Below the pieces are notes generated by a model, which was not told the DNA's origin, searched no databases, and worked only from the letters and a program-made list of their open reading frames with translations. The translations under genes and the position numbers were made by a program. Shown piece after piece: positions 9,201-19,500 of a stretch of DNA of 64,000 nt. Source of the stretch: Ilumatobacter sp963746265 (GTDB taxonomy: Bacteria; Actinomycetota; Acidimicrobiia; Acidimicrobiales; Ilumatobacteraceae). How positions within the stretch are numbered: the stretch's first letter is position 1; the number at the start of each line of letters is the position of its first letter. The stretch spans positions 130,840 through 194,839 of the forward strand of contig CAVVAM010000006.1 of NCBI GenBank assembly GCA_963746265.1, written 5' to 3'.

Positions 9201-9866
9201 ACGGTCGGCGTCGGTGACTGGCATCATGTCGCCGCCACGTGGGACGGGACCGACCTCGCCGTCGTCGTCGACGGCACGAGCCGAGCGAGCGCGGCCGCAT
9301 CCGGCGCGATCGTTCCCCGGTACGGGATGCCCGTGCACATCGGCAACGTCGTCACCCAGGATCGCTCGCTCGGCGCAGTCCTCGACGAGGTCCGCGTCGA
9401 GACGGTGGCGCGCTCGATCGACTGGCTCGCCGCCGTCGAAGCGAATCAGCGCACGCCGGCCACGTTCGTCGTCGCCGGCGCGGTGGCGACTGGCACCTGG
9501 TTCGACCAGGGCGCCTGGTCGCTGCGCAAGCCCGTGGTCGTCGACGCCGACCAGGTGCCGGCCGACGTGGCGGACTACCCGTTGCTCGTCCAGATCGTCG
9601 ATGCCGAGATCCAGGCCTCGGCGCAGGCCAGTGCCTGCGACCTCGTGTTCACCGGTGCCGACGGCACCACTCGCCTCGACCACGTGGTCGAGGCGTTCGA
9701 TCCCGGGACGGGCGCCCTCACGGCGTGGGTGTCCGTCCCGGTGCTGAGTGGATCGGAAGACACACAGCTCTTCCTCTACTACGGCAACCCGACGGCGGTG
9801 GATCAACAGGATCCGTCCGCCGTGTTCGGCAGCGATGCCGACCTGCAGATCCTGGGGGCGCCGTGA
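6201..9866 (+). CDS. SipW-type signal peptidase fused to DUF2341/LamG ectodomain
   Basis: 1221-aa protein; start at the ATG of an ATGA overlap. Residues 1-160 are a second SipW-type signal peptidase: TM helix 12-34, TTGSMGD with nucleophile Ser46, THRV with His85, GDAN at 103-106 and a second TM at 142-160. A charged Asp/Arg/Pro-rich linker (161-236) leads to a third TM (237-257). A long extracellular part follows: about four repeats carrying VDPSRSF-like and WxVVEY/F motifs (274-622), a DUF2341 module opening WWDPDYTFRQRI (about 625-735), a second DUF2341 (about 765-865), a LamG/concanavalin-like domain (about 870-1085) and a third DUF2341 (about 1098-1205). SipW enzymes are normally about 190 residues, so the 960-residue ectodomain is exceptional. 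DUF2341 and LamG are typical of adhesins and glycan-binding surface proteins. The protein may both process and anchor fibre subunits; the anchoring role is inferred. Confidence 0.87.
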   Translation: MSVATLVRRWVPILTTAVMALTIAGVVVVFGALAFGYRPVVITTGSMGDAAPTGSLVVAAPRAVDDIAAGDVVVMRRPGAAPVTHRVVSIERADERPFAITRGDANSDVDPLPYPLGDDELVARWVVPGFGSALAALRDPRLLLGAMSLLMAVGAGWWLRRIWSGSRSDAPAPSDDVRDDPEHRDDRDVDRDDEDPHLPSGPESASVATPEPPVATPEPSVVTSATSSGARGVSRMQVGATMTLASVLVCVGVVWSLHSASLAVDSNLFGTADCFGAQLRSVQSGETVHATSGVVAAPIAAVDPSRSFVMASVRSSSNDVADSVVRVRLAGNTTVELRRESDAATPPPVTVAWSVVEYECGLAVQRGVVAGDGSNQVDVPITPVDTASSFVLANHLAPANTPDFGANELYVAELSSPGTVSIRGAGSAAFAADQSFAWQVVTFQHASEIDVQTVAATFGVGDTSDTVTLPTPVDPDTTFLTTFVTSDATGADIGERLVRARLVDATTVAVDRSVAGDPVDVHIQVVTLMDGTTVRHGTVDLVAGVGSRDVAVAPVDPARSTAISTVAVPGLVAGGMTDHVVDDVVGEASATFALSGPSTVTITRDATASNASFGWQVIEWAGPSWWDPDYTFRQRIVVDSTVAAPGDYTVSLPIDHAALISSDLSLASGDDLRILRWDGSSWIELDRVLDDDSAWALNDTTVRFRTTDPIAAGQNQIYWLYMANPAAGAAPSDPEAVYLLVEDFETGDLGDFEDRTAGTGWYSASPWTRRIQLTIPAGAVGSTLSDFPLLVSIADADLAANAQPDGSDIRFTSADGTTDLSHEIEAYDPGTGSLTAWVRVPTVSASTATTVHLYYGAVDAPSREDVHGTWSDEVEAAWHLDRDPAGTAPQLDDSSQRNHDGLSIGAMTGADLVPGLVGRAIHLDGTDDGFQVDRMDLEGRTAFTISAWVRLDASSTDASVFSKADDASNRQVDLVVGSGGSVSARLLLDGGEVQASSAAATVGVGDWHHVAATWDGTDLAVVVDGTSRASAAASGAIVPRYGMPVHIGNVVTQDRSLGAVLDEVRVETVARSIDWLAAVEANQRTPATFVVAGAVATGTWFDQGAWSLRKPVVVDADQVPADVADYPLLVQIVDAEIQASAQASACDLVFTGADGTTRLDHVVEAFDPGTGALTAWVSVPVLSGSEDTQLFLYYGNPTAVDQQDPSAVFGSDADLQILGAP

Positions 9867-9930
9867 CCCCCGACCTGCTCCCTCACACCATCACGCCCGG
9901 CACTGCTCGGCTCACACAAAGGAAACAGAC

Positions 9931-10560
9931 ATGACCACAGCAACACTCTCACCACCGGGGCTCGCCGCCGCGCCCGAACGCAAGCGTCGGCGGGCACTCC
10001 CGATCGTCGCTGCGTTGGCGATCCTGGCCCTCGCCGCGGCGGTCTTCATGATCTCGTCGTTGGCGTTGTTCACCGACACCGAGAACGTCGGCGCGAACAC
10101 GTTCGCGACCGGCACGGTCGACATCGCCGCCACCCCGGCCACGGCGATCGTCACGGCTCCCGTGATGGCACCGGGCGACCAGGTGACCGCACCGGTCGAC
10201 GTCGCGAACAACGGATCGCTGGATCTGCGCTACGCCCTGACGTCGAACACGACCGAGGACGTGCTCGCCGCCCAGCTCGATCTGACGATCAAGTCGGGCG
10301 TGACGACCTGTGACGACGCCAACTGGGCCGCAACCGGCACCGTGCTGTACGCGGGCGCGCTCGGTTCGGTCGGTGGCACCACCATCTTCGGTGATGCGAC
10401 CGCCGGCGCCGATCCCGGTGACCGCACGCTTGCGGCGGCGGCGTCGGAGGTGCTCTGCATCAACGTCACACTGCCGCTCGCAGCGACGAACGCGAGCCAG
10501 GGGTTGACCACCACGGCCACCCTCAACTTCCTCGCCGAGCAGACCTCGAACAACCCCTGA
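9931..10560 (+). CDS. TasA/CalY-type exported protein 4 (best camelysin match)
   Basis: 209-aa protein and the clearest TasA/CalY (camelysin) family member of the locus. KRKRR-like basic residues precede a hydrophobic core (PIVAALAILALAAAVFMISSLALF). The family signature then reads LFTDTENVGANTF-ATGTVDIAA, where F(A/T)xGTVDI is the first strand of the mature fold and the preceding segment is the SipW-class cleavage region. The ATG at 9931 follows a good ribosome site (AAAGGAAA, 9918-9925). Unlike its upstream neighbours it is separated by a 64-base gap rather than an overlap, so it may be translated at a higher level as the major subunit. Two cysteines (TTCDD, VLCIN) recur as in its paralogues. 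An 18-base gap leads to the giant adhesin gene. Confidence 0.82.
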   Translation: MTTATLSPPGLAAAPERKRRRALPIVAALAILALAAAVFMISSLALFTDTENVGANTFATGTVDIAATPATAIVTAPVMAPGDQVTAPVDVANNGSLDLRYALTSNTTEDVLAAQLDLTIKSGVTTCDDANWAATGTVLYAGALGSVGGTTIFGDATAGADPGDRTLAAAASEVLCINVTLPLAATNASQGLTTTATLNFLAEQTSNNP

Positions 10561-10581
10561 TCGGAGTCTGAGGGAGCAGTG

Positions 10582-13500
10582 ATGGGGCGCCGGCCCGCTT
10601 CGCGCGCAGCGATGACCGCGACGACCGTCGCGGTCATCGCCGCGCCCGCGCGCCGACGTCCATCAGGTCCATCGCGTCCGTCACGTCCGCGCTGGAAGGC
10701 GGCGGTCGCCGTCGTCGTGGTGCTCGGCCTCGCCGTCGAGGTCGCCCCGAGCAGCAACCGCGTCGAGGCCGCTCAGAGCTCGCCATCGGACCAGGCTCGG
10801 CCGGATGCTGGCGATCTCGTGCGGGTCGATCCGCCGATGACCTTCGAGGAGAACCGCGGGCAGGTCGACGACGGCGTCGACTACGTCGCCCGCGCCAACG
10901 GATACCAGGTCTTCCTCACCGGCGGAGACGCGGTGGTCGCACTCGGGAACGGGAAGTCCGGCTTCGCCATTCGGATGGAGGTGCTCGGGGGCGCAGTGGA
11001 CCCGGACGCGGTCGCCCGCGGCCCCCAGCCCGGAAGCGTGAACTACTTCGTCGGCGACGACCCCGCTCGATGGAGGACGGACATCCGGACCTTCGCGGCC
11101 GTCGAGTACGAGGACGTGTACCCCGGTGTCGACCTGCGCTACCACGGCAACGAGCAGCAGCTCCAATACGACTTCGTCGTCGCCCCAGGTGCGGACCCCG
11201 CCGTGATCGGGATCGGGTTCGAGGGGGCGGCGTCGCTCCACCTCGACGGCGCCGGCGACCTCCAGATCGGACTCAACCCGGGCCGTTCCATCGGCTTCAG
11301 TGCGCCGGTCAGCTTCCAGGACGTCGACGGTGTCCGGGTCCCGGTCCACAGTGCATATGTCCTCGACGGAGACACGGTGTCGTTCGTTCTCGGCGAGTAC
11401 GACCCGAGTCTGCCGCTGGTCATCGACCCGACGCTCGAATACGGGACTTATCTCGGGGGCATCGGGTCCGACCTGATCGAGGATGTCGAGGTGGATGCCT
11501 CGGGGAACGTGTACGCCGTCGGCAGCGTCACCTCCGGCGGCTATCCGACCACCGTTGGCGCCTTCGACACGGTTCGAGCAGCGCAGGAGGCGGTGGTCAC
11601 CAAGCTGAGCCCCGACGGCAGCACCCTCGTCTACTCGACCTATCTGGGTGGGGCCGCTGCCGACAAGGCCTACGGACTGGCTCTGCACCCCAACGGTGAG
11701 GTGACCGTTGCCGGTTCCACCGGGTCGAGCGACTTCGCCACCGTGAATGCCTACGACTCGACCATCGGGGGCAGTGTCGACGGGTTCGTCACCCGGCTCG
11801 CCGCCAACGGCGGATCGCTCGTGTACTCCACCTTCCTCGGCGGATCGGGCTTCAACGAGGCGATCTACGACGTCGCCGTCGACGGTGCGGGGAACGCCTG
11901 GGTCACCGGCTACACGGACTCGAGCGATTTCCCGCTCGTCTCCGCCTTCGACTCGACGCTCGGCACCGGCAACGACGCCTTCGTGGCCAAGCTGGCCGCC
12001 TCCGGGTCGAGTCTCCTCTCCTCGAGTTACCTGGGAGGTTCCGATGGCAGCGACTCGGGCAACGGGATCGCCGTGGACGGGTCAGGCAACGCCTACGTGA
12101 CCGGAAGTGCAGCGTCGACCAACTTCCCGACCACCGCATCGGCGTTCTCGACGGCCGCGTCGGGTGGCGGCGATCTGTTCGTCTCGAAGGTCGCTGCCGC
12201 GGGCTCTTCCCTGGCCTATTCGACCTACGTCGGCGGGTCGGGGTTCGACCGGGGCAGCGGAATCGAGGTCGACGGATCCGGTGTCGCCTACGTCGCCGGC
12301 TACAGCCAGTCGACCAACTTCCCCGTGTCCGCCGGTGCCTACGACACCACCAAGTCGGGCACCGACAACGAGGGCGTGGTGCTGGCCGTCGATGCGTCGC
12401 TGTCCGGCGCCTCCTCGCGGGTGTTCGCCTCGTACCTGGGCGGCACCGCCGCAGATCTCGCCTACGACGTGGCGCTGGGTGCCACCACGGTCTACGTGGC
12501 CGGCTCCACCGGCTCGGGTGACCTCCCCGTCACCGCCGACGCCCACCAGGCCGCGCTCGACGGATCCTCCGATGCCTTCCTCGCTGCCCTCTCGACCGAC
12601 GGCTCGACGCTCACCCACCTGACCTATCTCGGTGGAAGCTCGTCCGAGACGGCATACGGCATCGACGTCGACACAGCCGAGAACGTGTATCTGTCGGGAA
12701 GCACCGGGTCGTCCAACTTCGACACGACGGCGGGTGCCTACGACCAGATCAGCAACGGCGGCACCGACGGGTTCGTCGTGAAGTTCAGCGGAGTCCCACA
12801 GGGCGCGTTGCCGGGGGTGGTGACCGTCAACTCGACCGGCAACTCCGCCGACAACAACCCCGGCAACGGCGTCTGCAGCACGGGTGGAACGGTCGCCGGC
12901 AGCCCCGAGTGCACCCTCCGGGCCGCCATCCAGGAAGCCAACGCCTCGGCGACCGTCGACACCATCCACTTCAACATCCCGATCACCGACGGTGGCTACA
13001 CGGCGTCGCCGGTGGCGTTCCGTATCCGGCCGTCCGGGTCGGTCCTCCCCGACATCACCGGTCCGGTCGTCATCGACGCCACCACGCAGCCGGAGTTCAG
13101 CACCGCCGGTCGGCCCGTCGTCGTGCTCGACGGGTCACTGGCACCGCTGACGGGTGACCCGAACGGGCTCAGCCTCAACGCCGGCAGCTCGACGATCCGC
13201 GGGCTCGTCATCCAGAACTTCGGTGAGGACGGCATCGAGATCGACGTCGCCGGGAACAACCTCATCGTCGGCAACTACATCGGCACCGACGTGACCGGCA
13301 CGCTCGCCCGACCGAACGGCGTCATGGATCTGTTCCCAGTTGGCGGCATCTCGATCAAGACCGGCAACAACACCATTGGTGGTGCCGCCGCCGCCGATCG
13401 AAACGTGATCTCGGGAAACACGCAGTTCGGTATCGCCGTTCGGTCGGGCGGTTCCAACAACATCATTCGGGGCAACTACATCGGCACCAACGCCCTCGGC

Positions 13501-16500
13501 AACGCCATGGTGCCGAACCAGGATCCCGGCATCTACCTGGACACGGGCAGCAATGGAAACACGATCGGTGGATCCGGCGCGGGCGAAGGCAACGTGATTT
13601 CGGGAAACAACACGACGAACACCGCCACCTCCGCCGGGGTCTACGTCCTCAGCTCGTCCAACACGATCCGGGGCAACCTGATCGGAACCGACAGCGGCGG
13701 CACAACCAACCTGCGGAACGACGGGGCAGGCATCACCCTGGCGAGCGGAGCGGCCAACAACGTGGTCGGCGGCACCGTCGCCGGCGCCCGCAACACCATC
13801 GCTTTCAACACGGGGGACGGTGTTCGGCTCATGTCGACCGCCGGAACCGGCAACTCGATCCTGGGCAACTCCATCCACACCAATGAGGACCCCGGCCTCG
13901 GCATCGACCTCGACAACGACGGCGTTACCGCCAACGACTCTGGTGACGGCGACTCGGGCGCCAACGACCTCTTGAACTTCCCGGTCATGACATCCGCCGT
14001 GGAGACGGGTGGCACTGTCACGGTGACGTTCGACCTCGATGCACCCGCCGGGAACTACCGGGTCGAGTTCTTCCGCAACACGGCGGCCGACGGGTCGGGA
14101 TACGGGGAGGGCGAGACGTTCGTGTCTGCTGTGACCGCCACCCCGGGCACGGGCAGAACGTACACCTTCGCCGGCTCGTCGGGGGACATCATCACCGCAA
14201 CAGCCACTCGCGACCTGGGTGGAGGTACATATGGGTCGACATCCGAGTTGTCGGCGATCCGAACGGTCTCATCGTCGACGGCCGTCACCGTCAACTCGAC
14301 CGGCGATTCCGGCGACAACAACGTCGGCGACGGCGTCTGTAACACGGGTGGGACCGTCGGCTCCGACCCGGAGTGCACCTTGCGCGCGGCGATCCGGGAA
14401 GCCAACGCCTCGGCGACCATCGACACCATCCACTTCGACATCCCCGCGGCTCCCGTCGCGGGTGCCCACACGATTGCACCGTCAGCGGGTCGGCTCCCGA
14501 TGATCACGGCGACGGTCGACATCGACGCAACGACGGAGCCCGACTACGCCGGCACGCCTGTCGTCGTGCTCGATGGGTCTTCCGTCTCCGCAGCGGGACT
14601 CGAACTCGGTACCGGAAGCGACGGCTCTCGCATCTCCGGGCTCTCCATCCACTCGTTCCAGGGCGACGGCCTGTCGGTGGGTACGGACTCGAACACCATC
14701 GTCGGTAACTGGATCGGAGCCGACCAGAACGGCACGGGCCTCGGCAACCAGAACGCGGGCATCTACGTGTGGAATGGCGCCGGCAATCGCATCGGCGGTA
14801 CCACCGCCGGCGACGCCAACCTGCTCGCCGACAACGCTGACGGAATCGTGTTCGAATCAGGGACGGGTTCGGGCAATACGGTCCTGGGGAATTCGATCTA
14901 TCTCAGCTCGGATCTCGGTATCGATCTCGGCAACGACGGCGTCACGCCCAACGACGTCGGTGACGGCGACTCCGGCCCGAACGATCTACTGAACTACCCC
15001 GCCATCACATCGGCGAGCGAATCCGGCGGAACAGTCACTGTCACGTTCGACCTCGACGTACCGGCCAATCCAGACCAGTATCGGGTGGAGTTCTTCACCA
15101 ACCCCTCCGGCGCCAATCCCGGCGGCAACGGCGACGGGGAGACGTTCGTTTCGGCGGCGACCATCGCCCCCGGCACCGGGCTCACCCACACCTTCTCGGG
15201 CGCGCTCGGCGACGTGATCACCGCCACTGCGACCCGGATCGACAGCGGCGCGTCATCGGGCTTCTCATCGACCTCTGAGTTCTCGGCCGCCTACACGGTG
15301 ACAGGTACTGCGCTCGATCCGGTGGTGTTCGACAACGTGCAGTCGGGCACCCTGACGCTGGCCGGTGGGTCATCCTCGGCCACGGCGACGATCTCGGCCG
15401 TCGACCCGTCGCGGTCGTTCCTCACGTACTCACTGCGGGGCAATTCCTCGACCCCCTCCGATTTCACGATCAACGGCGTGCTGACCAACTCGACGACCTT
15501 GACGTTCAGCCGGGTGGGGACGACCGGTTCGGTGACGATCGAGTGGTCGGTGGTCGAGTTCGCCTCGGGCGTGACCGTGCAGCGCGGCACCGAGTCCATC
15601 CCCAACGGTGGACCGATCGACGTGGCCATCTCGTCGGTCGACCTCTCCCGCAGCTTCGTGCTCGCCAACGTCACGGGTGATGGCAACACCTACGGCACGG
15701 ACGACTTCGTGATCGCGTCGTTGACCTCCTCGACCAATCTGCGACTCGACCTCGGAAACGGACTCGGGAGCAACGTGGCGTGGCAGGTGGTGCAGTACAA
15801 CGAGGCGGTCGTCCAGCGCGGTACGACCAGCTTCGGGTCGGGGGACGCGTCACGCACTGCCGTCGTCACCGCAGTCGACCCCGCCAAGTCGTGGCTGGTC
15901 TACAACCACAGCACCGTCGACGGCAGCGCGAACAACATCGGCCAGAAGCTGGTTCGCGGGTTGGTCACCGACCCGACGACCCTGACCTTCGACCGGTCGA
16001 GCACGGGTCAGACGATGGACCTGGCATGGGAGTTGGTCGAGTTCACCGACAGCACCGAGGTCCAGCACGCCTCGGCGAACTTCACGACGTCGACGACGAC
16101 CCGGGACGTCACCGTCGCCGCCGTGGACCCGACCCGATCGATCGCCGTCGGCGGCACCACGCTCTTCGGAGGCCGCTCGGCCTACACGAGCAACGACAAC
16201 CCGGGTGTCGGCTGGTTCACGACCCGACTGACGAGCTCGACGAACCTGCGTGTCCAGCGTGACGCGGCCCTTGCGACGGCCGATCTCGGCTGGTTCGTGA
16301 TCCACTGGCCCGGTGGAGCCGCACCGGCGTCCGGCGGACTGTGGGTCTCGACTGCAGCCGACGTCGGATCGCCGAGCGGCGTGGCCGACGTCGATTCGTG
16401 GTCGGCCGGAGCGCTGCTCGGGTTCGACGACCCCGGGCTGGCAGTGGGCTCGGGTGGGGCCACCGCCGGCACGATGACGCTCCTCTCCGATTTCGACGCC

Positions 16501-19500
16501 CAGGGGCAGGACGGCAACGTCGTCCTGATCGGTCTTCACCAGGTCCAGACCACGATCACCGTCGGTACCGGCCCGTCGGTCACGCTCCAGCCCGGCGATC
16601 TGTTGTTCTCGGTCGCCAACAACGAGACGTTCGTCAATGCCAACCTCTCGACGACAACCATCGCCGACAAGGACGTGGGCCTGTTTCGACCGGCCGTACC
16701 CGGCGACTACAGCTCTGGCACGTTCTCGGTCCTGCTCGATCAGCCGCTCGGAGGGCTGGCAGCCCTGACGCTCGTCGAGACGGAGACGGTGCTGCCCGAC
16801 ATCACCCTGGCCGCGGGGACATTCCTCCTCACCAATTCCAAGATCGTGTACCAGTTGGTCCCGACCGCCGTGGGCGATGGCATCTCCCCCGGGACCCCAT
16901 CCGTGCTCCTGAACGGCCCCGACGCCGGTCTCGACAAGAACCTCACCGCTCTCGACCTCGTCGAGGAGTGGACGGTTCTCGGTGGGGCGGTGCTCCCGGC
17001 CGGGACGTTCCTGGTCTCGATGGACGGTGAGGACCTCGTCGGCTCCAACGATCTCTCCACCACCCGCCGGGACGTGTTCGCGCTCACACTCAGTGCGACG
17101 ACCGCCGGCTCGGGGACGGGTGCCGGCACCGCCGAGCACTTCTTCGTCGGCTCCGACATCGGCCTCGACACCAACAACGAGGCGGTGTCCGGATTCGCCG
17201 TCATCGGGGGAGTGCCGGCCACCGCCCCGGTCGCCTACGACGATGCGGTCGGCGCCACCCGGGACCTTCCGGCCACCGTCCGTCCGCTCGACAACGACAT
17301 CGATCCCAACGGCGACCCCCTCTCGCTCGACTCGTTCACGCAAGGCACGAACGGGACGGTCACCGGCAACGGCGACGACACGGTGACCTACACGCCCGAT
17401 CCGGGATGGACCGGGGTCGACACCTTCACCTACACCGTGAGCGACGCCTCGGAGACCGACACCGGGACCGTGATCGTGACCGTCACGCCTCATTCGGATC
17501 CGATGGCGGTGTGGCGGCGCAACGGTCAGAGCACCCCCTTCTACGCGACCTGGAACGGGTCGGCCTTCACTGCCGCCCAAGCCTCCGCCGTCACCGGCGA
17601 GTACCGGACGATGGAGGGGGCGGAATCCCCGACCAGGGATGAAGCGATCGTGATCGGCGTCAACAGCGCCAACCAGGTCACTTCCGAGCTGTGGGACGGG
17701 TCGGCGTGGACAGCACATGCCTCCAACCCACTCAGCACGGTCACCGACAGCTTCTGGTGGGGATTCGACGTCGCCTACGAGTCGGTGAGCGGCGACGCTG
17801 TCATCGTCTACAACAACGGGACCACCAGCACCGCCGGTCTCTCGTATCGGGTCTGGAACGGATCGACGTGGAGCGGGCCGTTCACGATCACGACGCCGCT
17901 GGCGGGCGAACCGAAGGCGATGAAGCTCGCTTCGCATCCGTACACCGACGAGATGGTGTTGGTGGTCAGCAATGCCACCAGCCAGGACTACGCGCTGGTC
18001 TGGGACGGGTCGAGCTGGGGGAACGCCCAGGTGCTCGCACCGGATGGCACCGGCAACGATCGCACCGACGTCGACGTGGCCTACGAGCAGCAGAGCGGTG
18101 ACGCCGTGGTCGTGTTCAGCCAGGGGGCCGACACCAACGTGCACTTCCGGGTCTGGACCGGATCTGCATGGAGCAACGAGTTCGCCCAGCCGACACCCGG
18201 GGGGGCGGTCGGGTATCCCCGATGGATCGTGCTCGCCTCGGACCCGAGCACTGATCGAATCGCGATGGGTGTCCTGGCGAACGGAGCCGATGTCTGGTTG
18301 GCCACCTGGACCGGGTCAGGGTTCACGGATGCAACCGTTGCCACGACTGCGACCACCGGCACCAACCATCCCGCCGTGGCCGTCGCATTCGAATCCACCT
18401 CTGGCCAGGCGCTGGCGACCTACGGAGAAGGGGTCAACACTCCCCGCTACCGGACATGGACATCCGGGTCCGGATGGTCGGGTGAGTCCGACGCCCCGGA
18501 TGTCGGTGGAAGCTCGAACTCGATGATGCTCGACCCGGAGCCGGGCACCGACGGCGTCATGTTCGCCGTGCAGGATGACAGCAACGATCTGAACTACCTC
18601 TCCTGGAACGGCGGTTCGTGGGGTACGCCGACACAGCTCGAGTCCAACACGGCCGAGATCAAGAACCAACCGTTCCTGTTCCTGTGGAATGCACCGCCCA
18701 CGCCCGCCCCACCGAGCCCGACCGTGACGGTGAACTCCACGGGCGACGGTCCCGACGCCTTTCCCGGGAACGGCATCTGTGACACCGGTGGTGTCAACAG
18801 CGAAGGCGACCCGGAGTGCACGCTGCGGGCCGCGATGGAGGAGGCGAACGCCTCGGTGGTCGTCGACACGATCCACTTCGCAATCCCCGCCACCGACACC
18901 GGGCACAGCGGAGGCGTCTGGACGGTCACCCCCGGTTCGGCGTTGCCGACCGTCACGACCACGGTCTCGATCGACGGCACCACCCAGCCGGGCTGGACGT
19001 CGACGCCCGTGGTGGAGATCGACGGCACCTCGGCGGGTGCAGGGGTCGTCGGCTTCCGAATTTCGGCGACCGACGTCACGATCCGCGGCTTCGCCATCAA
19101 CCGGTTCCCGTCCGACGGGATCGAGGTCGAACCGACCGGCTCGGGCGCGGTCGTCGTCGGCAACCACATCGGTGTCGACGCGAGCGGGCTCGTCGACCGC
19201 GGCAACGGGGACGTCGGCATCCAGCTCCGGTCGGGATCGATCGGCTCGACGATCGGCGGGGCGACCGCCACCGATCGAAATGTGCTCTCCGGCAACGACG
19301 GCGGGATCTTCGTCGACGGCTCGGACGGCAACACGATCATCGGGAACTACATCGGCACCGACGTCACGGGCAACGCCGCCATCCCGAACCTCGGCGACGG
19401 CATCTACGTCGCCAACGGCGCCGACGGCAACACCTTCGGCCAGCCGGGCGCGGGAAACGTGTTGTCGGGCAACGACGTCGACGCCCTGGAGATCGACCAC

